Assembly (NCBI GenBank): GCA_964433495.1
Contig: CAYSRC010000059.1
Span: 1 to 10,342 of the forward strand
DNA from: CAYSRC01 sp964433495
GTDB taxonomy: Bacteria; Bacillota; Clostridia; Oscillospirales; Ruminococcaceae
Reading direction: 5' to 3'
Length of the DNA stretch: 10,342 nucleotides
In this document: one piece after another, positions 1-6,127 of the stretch
Layout of the letters: the number at the start of each line of letters is the position of its first letter
Numbering within the stretch: position 1 is the stretch's first letter
The notes under the pieces: generated by a model
Seen by the model: only the letters and a program-made list of their open reading frames with translations
Database searches by the model: none
Told to the model about the DNA's origin: nothing
Position numbers and translations under genes: made by a program

Positions 1-844
1 CGAGGTCCTCCTTGCTCTGCACGTCGGACGCGGTGGGCCCGAGCATGATCGTCCCCGAGACGGTCGGCGCGACCCACACCCCCTTGGTGTGCCCCGTCGC
101 CATCTTGACGGGCACGGGGCATATCGACGCCGAAAAGTCGCCCGCGTGGGCCTTGTCGACGATGAGGTATTCGCCCTTTCGCGGCGTGATGCGGTATTTG
201 TCCCCGGACACCCTGTTGTTTATCTCGTCCGCGTAGACGCCCGCGCAGTTGACGACCGTCCGCGACAAAAACTCGCGCCCGTCCGCCGACCGCAGCCGCC
301 AAACGCCGTCCTCGCGGGCAAGGTCGGTTATCTCGGTCTCAAGCAAAAGCTCGCAGCCGTTGATCACCGCGTTTTCGCACAGCGCGACGACCATGTCGTA
401 GGGGCTCACGATCCCCCCGCGTTCGGCCACAAGCGCGCCCTTTACCGTCCTGCCGAGGTTGGGCTCAAGGCGCAGCGCCTCACGGGCGTCGATGCGGCGC
501 ATACCGTCGACGCCGTTCTGCCGGGCGGTGTCCTCGATTCGGTCGAGCTCGGCGAGCTCGTCGTCCGAAAAGGCGACGACGAGGGTCGTGTTTCGTTTGA
601 ACGGGACGTCGAGCTCGCGGCAGAGATCCTCGTACATTCGGTTGCCGAGCACGTTGAATTTCGCCTTGAGCGACCCGGGCTCGGCGTCGTGGCCCGCGTG
701 GACGATCGCGGTGTTGGCCTTGCTCGTGCCCTCGCACACGTCGCTTGCCCGGTCGGCGAGCGCGACGCGCAGCCTGTAGCGCGTCAAAAAGCTCGCGACC
801 GAAGCGCCGCTTATCCCCGCGCCGATTATAAAAACATCGTACAC
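1..844 (-). CDS. GlpA-like FAD-dependent oxidoreductase (5' part, truncated by window edge)
   Basis: Reverse-strand reading from a GTG start at 844-842 stays open for 281 codons to the left edge, so the C-terminus is missing. The start is set by an AGGAGGG site about 10 nt upstream. The protein opens with a Rossmann FAD-binding motif, GAGISG at residues 8-13, followed by an acidic strand end and the segment EGTSKANTAIVHAGHDAEPG, characteristic of the GlpA/LhgO type of FAD-dependent oxidoreductases (DAO fold). Later segments include NCAGVYAD, PRKGEYL and MLGPTASD, all typical of this family. Known members oxidise glycerol-3-phosphate or 2-hydroxy acids and pass electrons to a partner flavoprotein or the membrane; in Clostridia they often sit with a second FAD protein and a DUF1667 protein, which would lie outside this window. 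The substrate cannot be decided here. The gene is transcribed away from the rest of the window, and no convincing promoter was recognised upstream. Confidence 0.9.
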   Translation of the reverse strand, partial: MYDVFIIGAGISGASVASFLTRYRLRVALADRASDVCEGTSKANTAIVHAGHDAEPGSLKAKFNVLGNRMYEDLCRELDVPFKRNTTLVVAFSDDELAELDRIEDTARQNGVDGMRRIDAREALRLEPNLGRTVKGALVAERGGIVSPYDMVVALCENAVINGCELLLETEITDLAREDGVWRLRSADGREFLSRTVVNCAGVYADEINNRVSGDKYRITPRKGEYLIVDKAHAGDFSASICPVPVKMATGHTKGVWVAPTVSGTIMLGPTASDVQSKEDL

Positions 845-952
845 GTCAAATACTCCCTCCTCGTGGGTAAAGGTTATTCTGAAATCGATTTTTCGTGAAA
901 AAACATGTATCCTTTTTCGAACCGCGCCGCCCCTGAGGCTCCCCTGCCCCTG

Positions 953-1031
953 AGCCCCCCGCCGAATGTCCGTTCCTCTTACGTTCGGCCGCCCTACGGA
1001 AATATGCAGGGTGTGTGTAAAGGGGGGGGCT
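953..1031 (-). repeat. Palindromic arm with one M1-M2 hairpin pair in its loop
   Basis: Outer arms AGCCCCCC (953-960) and GGGGGGCT (1024-1031) are perfectly complementary. Between them lie two smaller hairpins. M2 has a 9-bp stem at 961-969/981-989 with one T-G pair and the loop CCGTTCCTCTT. M1 has the stem CCCT/AGGG plus an inner C-G pair at 992-1011. On the minus strand the M1 loop reads ATATTTCC, one change from the usual ATATTCCC. The arm then continues as TTTACACAC on the minus strand, the same loop sequence as in the other arms. No open frame here looks like a gene. Confidence 0.65.
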
Positions 1032-1106
1032 TGGGATGCAGCAAACCCTTAAGCTTACATCCATCCCTCGGGCGGCGAGACCTTAGGCTCCCTTACCCTT
1101 AAGCCT

Positions 1107-1121
1107 CCCCTGTGTAAGGGG
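1107..1121. repeat. Short arm hairpin without insert
   Basis: CCCCT (1107-1111) and AGGGG (1117-1121) pair around the loop GTGTA. On the minus strand this gives ...CCCCTTACACAGGGG..., the same arm and loop family that carries M1-M2 inserts at 953-1031 and 1140-1376, but here empty. Flanking text (CCTTAGGCTCCC, AAGCCTCCCC) is shared with the other arms. Confidence 0.5.
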
Positions 1122-1139
1122 TTGCCGCCCTTGACCTTA

Positions 1140-1400
1140 GACTCCCTTGCCGAACGGCCGAGCTTAATAGGAACGATAGCTCGGCACTCCGCGCGGCAGA
1201 TGCGCGTCGCAATCGGTACGGCGAACGGTAGGGTTCACATATTCCCGTGAATTCTGCCGAGTGTAAGTTGTACGACACTCGGTACACCCTACGGGAATAT
1301 GTAGGGCGTGCCGCATGTCCGTACCTTTAACATGCGGCCAACTCACGGGATTATGTGAGCCGTGTGCAAAGGGAGCTGTCACAAAGTGACTGAGGGATTG
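1140..1400 (-). repeat. Palindromic repeat copy C3 carrying a multi-module M1/M2 hairpin array
   Basis: Read on the minus strand it starts CAATCCCTCAGTCAC, has a small arm hairpin (GTCAC...GTGAC), then GCTCCCTTTGCACAC, then a run of hairpins, and closes at CAAGGGAGTC. The outer arms CTCCCTT (1142-1148) and AAGGGAG (1369-1375) match exactly. Inside are M2 at 1157-1185 (8-bp stem), M1 at 1234-1251 (TTCAC/GTGAA), M2 at 1257-1282 (8-bp stem), M1 at 1287-1306 (CCCTAC/GTAGGG), M2 at 1310-1338 (9-bp stem) and M1 at 1342-1359 (CTCAC/GTGAG). A degenerate M2-like loop lies at about 1206-1228. The M1 loops at 1293-1300 and 1347-1354 run on the minus strand, and the one at 1239-1246 on the plus strand. 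No gene is visible. Confidence 0.7.
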
Positions 1401-1413
1401 ACTTTCGCAAACC

Positions 1414-1594
1414 CTTATGACTTGGCGGTTATAATCACGGGTTCGGCGCGACAGCGCCCACGACAAATGAGGCGCGGCTTTGCCGAATTTGCCCGCAACA
1501 ATGTTCCCCGCGGTTTGAGGCCTTGCCTCAAACGCCCATGCGTTAAAAACGCATGGGCCGGCCGCCCGCAGGGCGGCCCGTTAAGGTTATTATA
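1414..1594 (-). repeat. Multi-hairpin element, copy A (inverted relative to copy B)
   Basis: Reverse-complement homologue of 5488-5663, recognisable from the shared TTATGACTTG end through GAATTTGCCCG, CAATGTTCCCCGCGG and the GGTTATTATAC end. In plus-strand order its hairpins are GGCGC/GCGCC with a GACA loop, TTTGAGGC/GCCTCAAA with a 3-nt loop, an 11-bp perfect stem GCCCATGCGTT/AACGCATGGGC, and GGCCGCCC/GGGCGGCC with a GCA loop. Each of these stems differs in sequence or loop from copy B but remains paired. Strand is given as minus because the promoter-like boxes at the 1589-1617 end read leftward through the element. Open frames across it (for example 1362-1712) match equivalent frames in copy B only because the DNA is repeated; they lack a ribosome binding site. 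Confidence 0.7.
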
Positions 1595-1617
1595 CTTTAA
1601 TTTTCTCCGTATCACAA
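1589..1617 (-). promoter_or_regulatory. Promoter-like boxes reading leftward into element A
   Basis: On the minus strand TTGTGA (1617-1612) is followed by a 17-nt spacer and a perfect TATAAT (1594-1589). Transcription would enter the hairpins of element A. The TATAAT lies in sequence shared with copy B, which also has a box at the correct distance upstream. It is back-to-back with the plus-strand promoter at 1626-1655. Prediction only. Confidence 0.45.
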
Positions 1618-1625
1618 GCGCCGCA

Positions 1626-1655
1626 TTGACAAACCCGGCGGCCAATGCCTATAAT
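1626..1655 (+). promoter_or_regulatory. Consensus sigma-70/A promoter for the HAD phosphatase gene
   Basis: TTGACA (1626-1631) and TATAAT (1650-1655) are both perfect consensus hexamers, 18 nt apart. Transcription would start near 1662 and leave a leader of about 26 nt with the ribosome binding site GGAGGG (1675-1680), 7 nt before the ATG at 1688. No operator or riboswitch is visible in so short a leader. Confidence 0.8.
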
Positions 1656-1687
1656 TTTTACATCCAAAAAAGTCGGAGGGACCGCAG

Positions 1688-2488
1688 ATGGACGACCGCG
1701 CGGCGGGGATAATAAAAAACATCGAGTGCTTTGCGCTCGACATGGACGGCACCGTGTACCTCGGCTCGCGCTGGATAGAGGGCGCGCTCGACTTCCTCGA
1801 CGCGCTCACCGCGTCGGGCAGGCGCTTTTGCTTTATGACCAACAACTCGTCAAAGAGCGCCGACGTCTACGTCAGGCGTCTGCACGACATGGGGCTCGAC
1901 ATCGACCCCGCGACGCAGCTCGTCACCTCGGGCCTTGCGACGATAAGCTATCTTGCCCGCGAGCACGCCGAAAAAAAGGTGTTTCTGCTCGGCAACGAGA
2001 TGCTCAGGCGCGAGTTTCTCTCCCACGGCATCCCTCTTGACGACCGCGCGCCCGACATCGTCGTGACGGCGTTTGACACCTCGCTCGACTACGCCAAGCT
2101 GTGCGCCGTGTGCGATTTTGTGCGGCGGGGTCTGCCCTACATCGCGACCCACCCCGACTTCAACTGCCCCACCGAGACGGGCTTTGTGCCCGACATCGGC
2201 GCGATCACCGCCTTTATCGAGGCGTCGACCGGCCGCAGACCCGACCTCGTCGTCGGCAAGCCGTGCCGCGAGATCGTCGACTTTACGCTGCGCATAACGA
2301 AGAGCGCCCGCGAAAAGACCGCACTCGTCGGCGACAGGCTCTACACCGACGTCCGCGCGGGCGTCGACAACGGCCTCGCGGGTATCCTCGTCCTCAGCGG
2401 CGAGGCGACGGCCGCCGACATACGCACAAGCGGCGTAAAGCCCACCCTTGTCTTCGACAGCGTAAAGGATATCATCCCTTATCTTTAG
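1688..2488 (+). CDS. HAD-IIA family sugar-phosphate/nucleotide phosphatase (NagD/AraL-like)
   Basis: 266 residues, the usual size for HAD subfamily IIA. Motif I is LDMDGT with nucleophile D18 and acid/base D20. Motif II is TNNSS with T51. Motif III is VGKP with K191. Motif IV is GDRLYTD with D216 and D221 coordinating Mg2+. The stretch between motifs II and III is the expected size for a C2 cap domain, which sets substrate choice. Relatives (NagD, AraL, p-nitrophenyl phosphatases) are cytosolic Mg2+-dependent phosphatases acting on nucleotides or sugar phosphates, so the physiological substrate cannot be assigned. The start is fixed by GGAGGG at 1675-1680. The gene has its own consensus promoter and is followed by a 150-nt gap before the ABC ATPase gene; with no clear terminator in that gap, read-through into the transporter is possible. 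Confidence 0.9.
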   Translation: MDDRAAGIIKNIECFALDMDGTVYLGSRWIEGALDFLDALTASGRRFCFMTNNSSKSADVYVRRLHDMGLDIDPATQLVTSGLATISYLAREHAEKKVFLLGNEMLRREFLSHGIPLDDRAPDIVVTAFDTSLDYAKLCAVCDFVRRGLPYIATHPDFNCPTETGFVPDIGAITAFIEASTGRRPDLVVGKPCREIVDFTLRITKSAREKTALVGDRLYTDVRAGVDNGLAGILVLSGEATAADIRTSGVKPTLVFDSVKDIIPYL

Positions 2489-2593
2489 CCCCCTCGTCCC
2501 GCGCCGAGGCGCACATAAAAACGCCTTCCTTTCAAAACCGTAAGGTTAAGCCCTTTTTTGTAAGCCAACAAAATGGCCGAATACCGCCCGTTG

Positions 2594-2602
2594 TGGCATA
2601 AT
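2594..2602 (+). promoter_or_regulatory. Possible extended -10 promoter for the ABC transporter genes
   Basis: TGGCATAAT fits an extended -10 element (TGn plus CATAAT, five of six consensus bases). No good -35 box sits at the right distance, which is common for extended -10 promoters. It lies about 37 nt before the ATG at 2639. The rest of the gap 2489-2593 holds only weak hairpins, such as CCTCG/CGAGG at 2490-2507, without a proper T-tract. Confidence 0.35.
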
Positions 2603-2638
2603 TCTGAGTGCACCGAAAAAACAACGGAGGTGGCATGA

Positions 2639-3403
2639 ATGCCGATACTTGAAGTTAGCAATCTAAAAAAGGTGTATTCGACCAGGCTCGGCGGGGCGAA
2701 GGTTCAGGCGCTTTCAAACGTCTCCTTCTCGGTCGAGCAGGGCGAGTACGTCGCCATCATGGGCGAGTCGGGCTCGGGCAAAACGACGCTGCTCAACATC
2801 CTCGCGGCGCTCGACAAGCCGACGGGCGGCGAGGTGCTGCTCGACGGAAAAAGCATCCTCACGATAAACGAAAGGGAGATTTCGGCCTTCCGGCGCGACA
2901 AGCTCGGCTTTGTCTTTCAGGACTTCAACCTGCTCGACACCTTCTCGCTGCGGGACAACATCCTTCTTCCGCTCGTGCTCGCGAAGCGCGGCTACGAAGA
3001 GATGGCCGCCCGTCTCGAGCCCGTCGCGCGCAGGCTTTCGATTGACAAGCTCCTCGACAAATACCCCTATGAGGTGTCGGGCGGCGAAAAGCAGCGTGCC
3101 GCCGTCGCGCGCGCCGTCATAACGGGGCCCCGCCTCATCCTCGCGGACGAGCCGACGGGCGCGCTCGACTCAAAGGCATCGGACAACCTGCTTCACCTGT
3201 TTTCCGAAATAAACGGCGACGGCATGACCATACTCATGGTCACCCACTCCACCAAGGCGGCAAGCCACGCAAAGCGGGTGCTGTTTATCAAGGACGGCGA
3301 GGTCTTCCACCAGATATACAGGGCCGGGCGCTCGCACGAAGAGATGTTTGCAAAGATCTCGGACGCGCTCACGGTCATGGCGGCGGGCGGTGAGCAGAGA
3401 TGA
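2639..3403 (+). CDS. ABC transporter ATP-binding protein, BceA/MacB-LolD type
   Basis: 254 residues with every ATPase motif intact: Walker A GESGSGKTT at 42-50, Q-loop Q94 in FVFQDFNLLD, signature SGGEKQR at 147-153, Walker B LILADEP at 166-172 with catalytic E171, D-loop GALD, and H-loop H203 in MVTHS. The FVFQDFNLL and DEPTGALD segments are typical of ATPases paired with FtsX-fold permeases (BceA, LolD, MacB). A strong GGAGGTGG at 2626-2633 sets the start; a nearer ATG at 2635 opens only a six-codon frame. The 3' end overlaps the permease gene by four bases (ATGA), indicating coupled translation and one complex at the cytoplasmic membrane. By family, such pairs remove or sense cell-wall-active peptides such as bacitracin. 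No partner sensor kinase/response regulator is present here, so the inducing signal is unknown. Confidence 0.93.
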   Translation: MPILEVSNLKKVYSTRLGGAKVQALSNVSFSVEQGEYVAIMGESGSGKTTLLNILAALDKPTGGEVLLDGKSILTINEREISAFRRDKLGFVFQDFNLLDTFSLRDNILLPLVLAKRGYEEMAARLEPVARRLSIDKLLDKYPYEVSGGEKQRAAVARAVITGPRLILADEPTGALDSKASDNLLHLFSEINGDGMTILMVTHSTKAASHAKRVLFIKDGEVFHQIYRAGRSHEEMFAKISDALTVMAAGGEQR

Positions 3404-5370
3404 AAAACCGCTTTTTCTATTGCAGGCTTGCCGCGACGAACATCACAAGAAACCGCCGCAACTACGTCCCCTATCTTTTGACCTGCACCGTCACCGTCGC
3501 GATGCTCTACATGATCTCCTCCCTCTCCTCAAACAGTGACGTCGCCGAGCTGCGGGGCGGGGTGTATGTCCAGTCGCTGATGACGCTGGGCGCGATCGTG
3601 ACGGCGATCTTCGCAGCCGTCTTTCTCTTTTACACCCACAGCTTTCTGATAAAGCAGCGCAAGCGCGAGTTCGGTCTTTACAACATCCTCGGCCTCGAAA
3701 AAAAGCACATCTTTCTCGTCGTGATGTGGGAGACCGTCTATATCGCCGCGATAAGCCTTACCCTCGGCCTCGGAAGCGGCATCCTGCTCGACAAGCTGAT
3801 GTATCTCATCCTTGCAAGGCTGATGGGCGACGTCGCGCAGCTGGGCTTTTATGTCTCGACCCCCTCTATCGTCGCCTGTCTGTGCCTGTTCGGCGGCATC
3901 CATCTCTGCACCCTCTTCAGCTCGGTTGTAAGAATCGGAAAAAACAACCCGGCCGAGCTTTTAAACTCGCAGAACGCGGGCGAGCGCGAGCCCCGGGCAA
4001 AGTGGATCATCTCCCTTTTGGGCCTCGTCACGCTCGGCGCGGGATACTACATCTCGATCGTCACCGAAAGCCCGCTTGACGCGCTGGCGCTGTTCTTTGT
4101 CGCCGTCATTTTGGTCATCATCGGCACCTATCTTCTGTTCACAACGGGAAGCATAGCGCTCTTAAAGCTTTTAAAGAAAAACAAGCGGTTCTACTACAAG
4201 CCCACCCACTTCATCAACGTCTCGGGCATGCTGTTTAGGATGAAGCAGAACGCCGTGGGGCTCGCCAACATCTGCATCCTGTCGACGATGGTGCTGGTCA
4301 TGCTCTCCACGACGACGTCGCTTTGGCTGGGGCTTGAGGAGCAGCTGACGTCGACCTGCCCGCGCGACATCGTGTTCAACATCTACAACTCCGACTCGGA
4401 GTATGCGCAGCATGTTTTGGATGTCGCCGAGCAGACCGCGCGCGACAACGGCGTCGACGCCCGCAACCGCATGGTCTATGAATATCTTCACGACGTGGGC
4501 AACATGACCGAGGCCGGGGTCGAAAACTCCGACGATACACAATCCTTTTCTCCGCGGATACTCATGGCGACGCTTGAGGACTACAACCGTTACCTCGGCA
4601 CCGACTATACGCTCGAAGAGGGCGAGGCGCTGCTCTACTCAAATGACAACGATATTCACTTTGAGCGCATCAATGTCTTCGGACAGACCCTGTCGGTCAG
4701 GGAGTATATAAAACAGCCGATGCCCAACGATGTCAACAACCGCGCAGACTCCATCGTCTGGGTCATCGTGCCCTCCCGCGATATCATCGCGAAGGCCGAT
4801 GAATATCTCTCGAAGGAGCAAAGCATGATAGATGTCTTCTGCGGCATCGACGTCGGCGACGACCCCGAGCTTCAGCAGACAATTGCAAACAGGGTCGCCA
4901 ACGAGATCTCGGACGCGCCCCCGCACTACGGCTATTACTACAACGTAAAGGGCATAGCGCGCAACGATTTCACCGCGCTTTACGGGGGGCTGTTCTTTAT
5001 CGGCGTCTTTTTAAGCGTGCTGTTTGTGATGGCGGCGATACTGATCATATACTACAAGCAGATATCCGAGGGCATGGACGACAAGCGCAGGTTTGAGATC
5101 ATGCAGAACGTGGGTCTCTCAAAATCCGAGGTCAAAAAGTCGATCAATTCGCAGATTCTGACCATCTTCTTCCTGCCGCTCGCGGTCGCGGGCATGCATC
5201 TCGCGTTCTCCTATCCCATAATCCGCCGCATGTTCATGCTCATCGAGCTTGCAAACGCGAGCCTTTTCGCGATCTGCATGGCCGCAAGCTTTCTTGTGTT
5301 CGCGGTTCTCTATCGCCTCATCTTCTCGCTGACGGCGAGGGTGTACTACAGGATAGTGAGCAGCAGATGA
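3400..5370 (+). CDS. BceB-like FtsX-fold permease with large extracellular domain
   Basis: 656 residues, matching the usual BceB length of about 650. Ten hydrophobic segments are visible at about residues 22-42, 59-84, 104-130, 152-177, 202-220, 230-256, 284-309, 527-552, 586-608 and 621-644. The long soluble stretch between segments 7 and 8 (about 310-526) is the extracellular domain that in BceB-type permeases binds the peptide or its lipid II-cycle target. The N-terminal motif with ITRNRRNYVPYLLT and the KRKREFGLYNILGLEKKH loop after segment 2 are characteristic of this family. The ATG overlaps the stop of the ATPase gene. Expected role: membrane partner of that ATPase in protection against antimicrobial peptides. 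The exact substrate is not readable, because the extracellular domain is the least conserved part. A terminator follows 51 nt after the stop. Confidence 0.93.
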   Translation: MKNRFFYCRLAATNITRNRRNYVPYLLTCTVTVAMLYMISSLSSNSDVAELRGGVYVQSLMTLGAIVTAIFAAVFLFYTHSFLIKQRKREFGLYNILGLEKKHIFLVVMWETVYIAAISLTLGLGSGILLDKLMYLILARLMGDVAQLGFYVSTPSIVACLCLFGGIHLCTLFSSVVRIGKNNPAELLNSQNAGEREPRAKWIISLLGLVTLGAGYYISIVTESPLDALALFFVAVILVIIGTYLLFTTGSIALLKLLKKNKRFYYKPTHFINVSGMLFRMKQNAVGLANICILSTMVLVMLSTTTSLWLGLEEQLTSTCPRDIVFNIYNSDSEYAQHVLDVAEQTARDNGVDARNRMVYEYLHDVGNMTEAGVENSDDTQSFSPRILMATLEDYNRYLGTDYTLEEGEALLYSNDNDIHFERINVFGQTLSVREYIKQPMPNDVNNRADSIVWVIVPSRDIIAKADEYLSKEQSMIDVFCGIDVGDDPELQQTIANRVANEISDAPPHYGYYYNVKGIARNDFTALYGGLFFIGVFLSVLFVMAAILIIYYKQISEGMDDKRRFEIMQNVGLSKSEVKKSINSQILTIFFLPLAVAGMHLAFSYPIIRRMFMLIELANASLFAICMAASFLVFAVLYRLIFSLTARVYYRIVSSR

Positions 5371-5421
5371 GCCTCGGGATGCAGCCGCATCGTTTTATGT
5401 ATTTTGGGCATATGGTTTATA

Positions 5422-5466
5422 CAGAGGTCCCGCGCCCCATCGGCGCGGGACCTCTGCGGTTGTTTT
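5422..5466 (+). terminator. Rho-independent terminator after the BceAB-type genes
   Basis: A perfect 15-bp GC-rich stem (5422-5436 with 5442-5456, beginning CAGAGGTCCCGCGCC) has a 5-nt loop and is followed by CGGTTGTTTT. The T-run is displaced by three bases but the stem is very stable. It lies directly between the permease stop and the second repeat field. Confidence 0.8.
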
Positions 5467-5493
5467 GCCGCCGCGGGGGATGTGTGGTATAAT
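5465..5493 (+). promoter_or_regulatory. Promoter-like boxes reading into element B
   Basis: TTGCCG (5465-5470, four of six consensus bases), a 17-nt spacer, and a perfect TATAAT (5488-5493) preceded by TGG, forming an extended -10. It overlaps the tail of the terminator at 5422-5466 and points into the hairpins of element B. The equivalent end of copy A has TTGTGA-17-TATAAT. No coding gene starts downstream. Confidence 0.45.
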
Positions 5494-5663
5494 AACCTTG
5501 ACGGGCCGCCCTGCGGACGGCCTGCCCATGCGCTCTCAGCACATGGGCGTTTGAGGCGAAGCCTCAAACCGCGGGGAACATTGTTACGGGCAAATTCGCT
5601 TTTGCTCGCTTGTCGTGGCCGCCTTACGGCGGCGATCACGTGATAACAACCGACAAGTCATAA
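5488..5663 (+). repeat. Multi-hairpin element, copy B; candidate structured RNA
   Basis: Inverted homologue of 1414-1594. From its promoter-like end it contains GGCCGCCC/GGACGGCC with one wobble pair, the 11-bp stem with one wobble starting GCCCATGCGCT, TTTGAGGC/GCCTCAAA, the conserved tract CCGCGGGGAACATTG, and GCCGCC/GGCGGC with a TTAC loop. Compared with copy A, the 11-bp stem swaps an apical T-A pair for C-G (TT/AA becomes CT/AG), and the last stem changes from GGCGC/GCGCC to GCCGCC/GGCGGC, so pairing rather than sequence is kept. No open frame with a ribosome binding site is present. It could be a transcribed small RNA or a non-autonomous mobile repeat; the sequence does not decide between them. 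Confidence 0.65.
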
Positions 5664-5683
5664 TGCTTTGCTGCGAGCCAAAA

Positions 5684-5895
5684 AGCCCCCCCTTGTGTAA
5701 AGGGGGGAGGGCCGCGAAGCGGCAGGGGATTGTGAGTGGTCAGCAAAAGTAGCAACATAAGGCATGTTTAGACGACAAGCCCTGCACAGTCAATCCCTCA
5801 GTCACCTTGTGGCAGCTCCCTTTACACACCCCGCATACTCCCGCGGGGCGTACCGCGCGTCGTTCCTATTACTACGCGCGGTTAGGGAGCCTAAG
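5684..5895 (+). repeat. Palindromic repeat copy C1 with M1-M2 in its right arm
   Basis: The left arm is CCCCCC-TT-GTGTA-AA-GGGGGG (5687-5707), then GCCGC-GAA-GCGGC (5712-5724) and GGGGATTG. The right arm starts CAATCCCTCAGTCAC (5791 onward) and is roughly the reverse complement of the left, making the whole unit a terminal-inverted-repeat structure of MITE-like size. The right-arm hairpin GCTCCC (5815-5820)/GGGAGC (5885-5890) is split after TTTACACAC by M1 (CCCCGC/GCGGGG, loop ATACTCCC, 5829-5848) and M2 (9-bp stem 5852-5860/5874-5882, loop CGTTCCTATTACT). No gene is visible. Confidence 0.7.
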
Positions 5896-5934
5896 GGCCC
5901 GTGACCTGTGGGACAGGAGCAAGCTTTAAGTCCC

Positions 5935-6060
5935 GGAAACCTTCCCCCTCGGGGGAAGGGGGACCGCCCCGCGGTGGATGAGGGGTTAAGGGACTTTTTG
6001 TTCACGGAGGGGCCAAAGCCAAATGAACAAGCTCGGCTACCCCCTCATCAGTCAGCTTAA
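5935..6060 (+). repeat. Related palindromic arms without M1-M2
   Basis: Contains a CCTTCCCC/GGGGAAGG hairpin (5940-5957), a GACCGCCCCGCGGTGGATGAGGGG tract with a CCGC/GCGG palindrome, and further on CCCCCTCATCAGTCAGCTTAAGGG. These are the same kinds of blocks as in the neighbouring copies, in a more degraded order. Nothing here looks coding. Confidence 0.45.
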
Positions 6061-6094
6061 GGGCACGTAGTCCGAAGAAAAGCGTGAAACTTTA

Positions 6095-6127
6095 GGGCTA
6101 CAGAAAACTCCAAAGATGCTGTAGCCC
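6095..6127. repeat. 9-bp hairpin at the left edge of copy C2
   Basis: GGGCTACAG (6095-6103) and CTGTAGCCC (6119-6127) pair perfectly around a 15-nt loop. A related tract (CTTTAGGACTTGCTGTAACCC) recurs at about 6373-6393, where it leads into another arm-like AAGCCTCCCCTCCCGCG that stops before the amidohydrolase promoter. No T-tract follows, so it is not a standard terminator. Confidence 0.5.

Noticed and set aside
89..898. 269-codon open frame on the plus strand opposite the oxidoreductase gene
   Set aside because: It is antisense to a clear FAD-protein reading, is rich in arginine and valine with no family motif, and lacks a ribosome binding site; high GC produces such frames.
1157..1359. 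Possible CRISPR array because of spaced hairpins
   Set aside because: The units are not constant direct repeats; stems differ and only loops are conserved, there are no uniform spacers, and no cas gene is present.
1362..1712. 116-codon plus-strand frame, and the matching minus-strand frame 5346-5639
   Set aside because: Their similarity to each other comes from the inverted repeats A and B. Neither has a ribosome binding site, and each runs through hairpins and into the adjacent gene.
2489..2593. Terminator between the HAD gene and the ABC ATPase gene
   Set aside because: Only 4-5 bp stems are present, and the TTTTTT at 2550-2560 is not preceded by a convincing hairpin.
1414..5663. Composite transposon with A and B as terminal insertion sequences
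   Set aside because: Neither copy encodes a transposase and no target-site duplication could be recognised; kept only as a mirror-image repeat observation.
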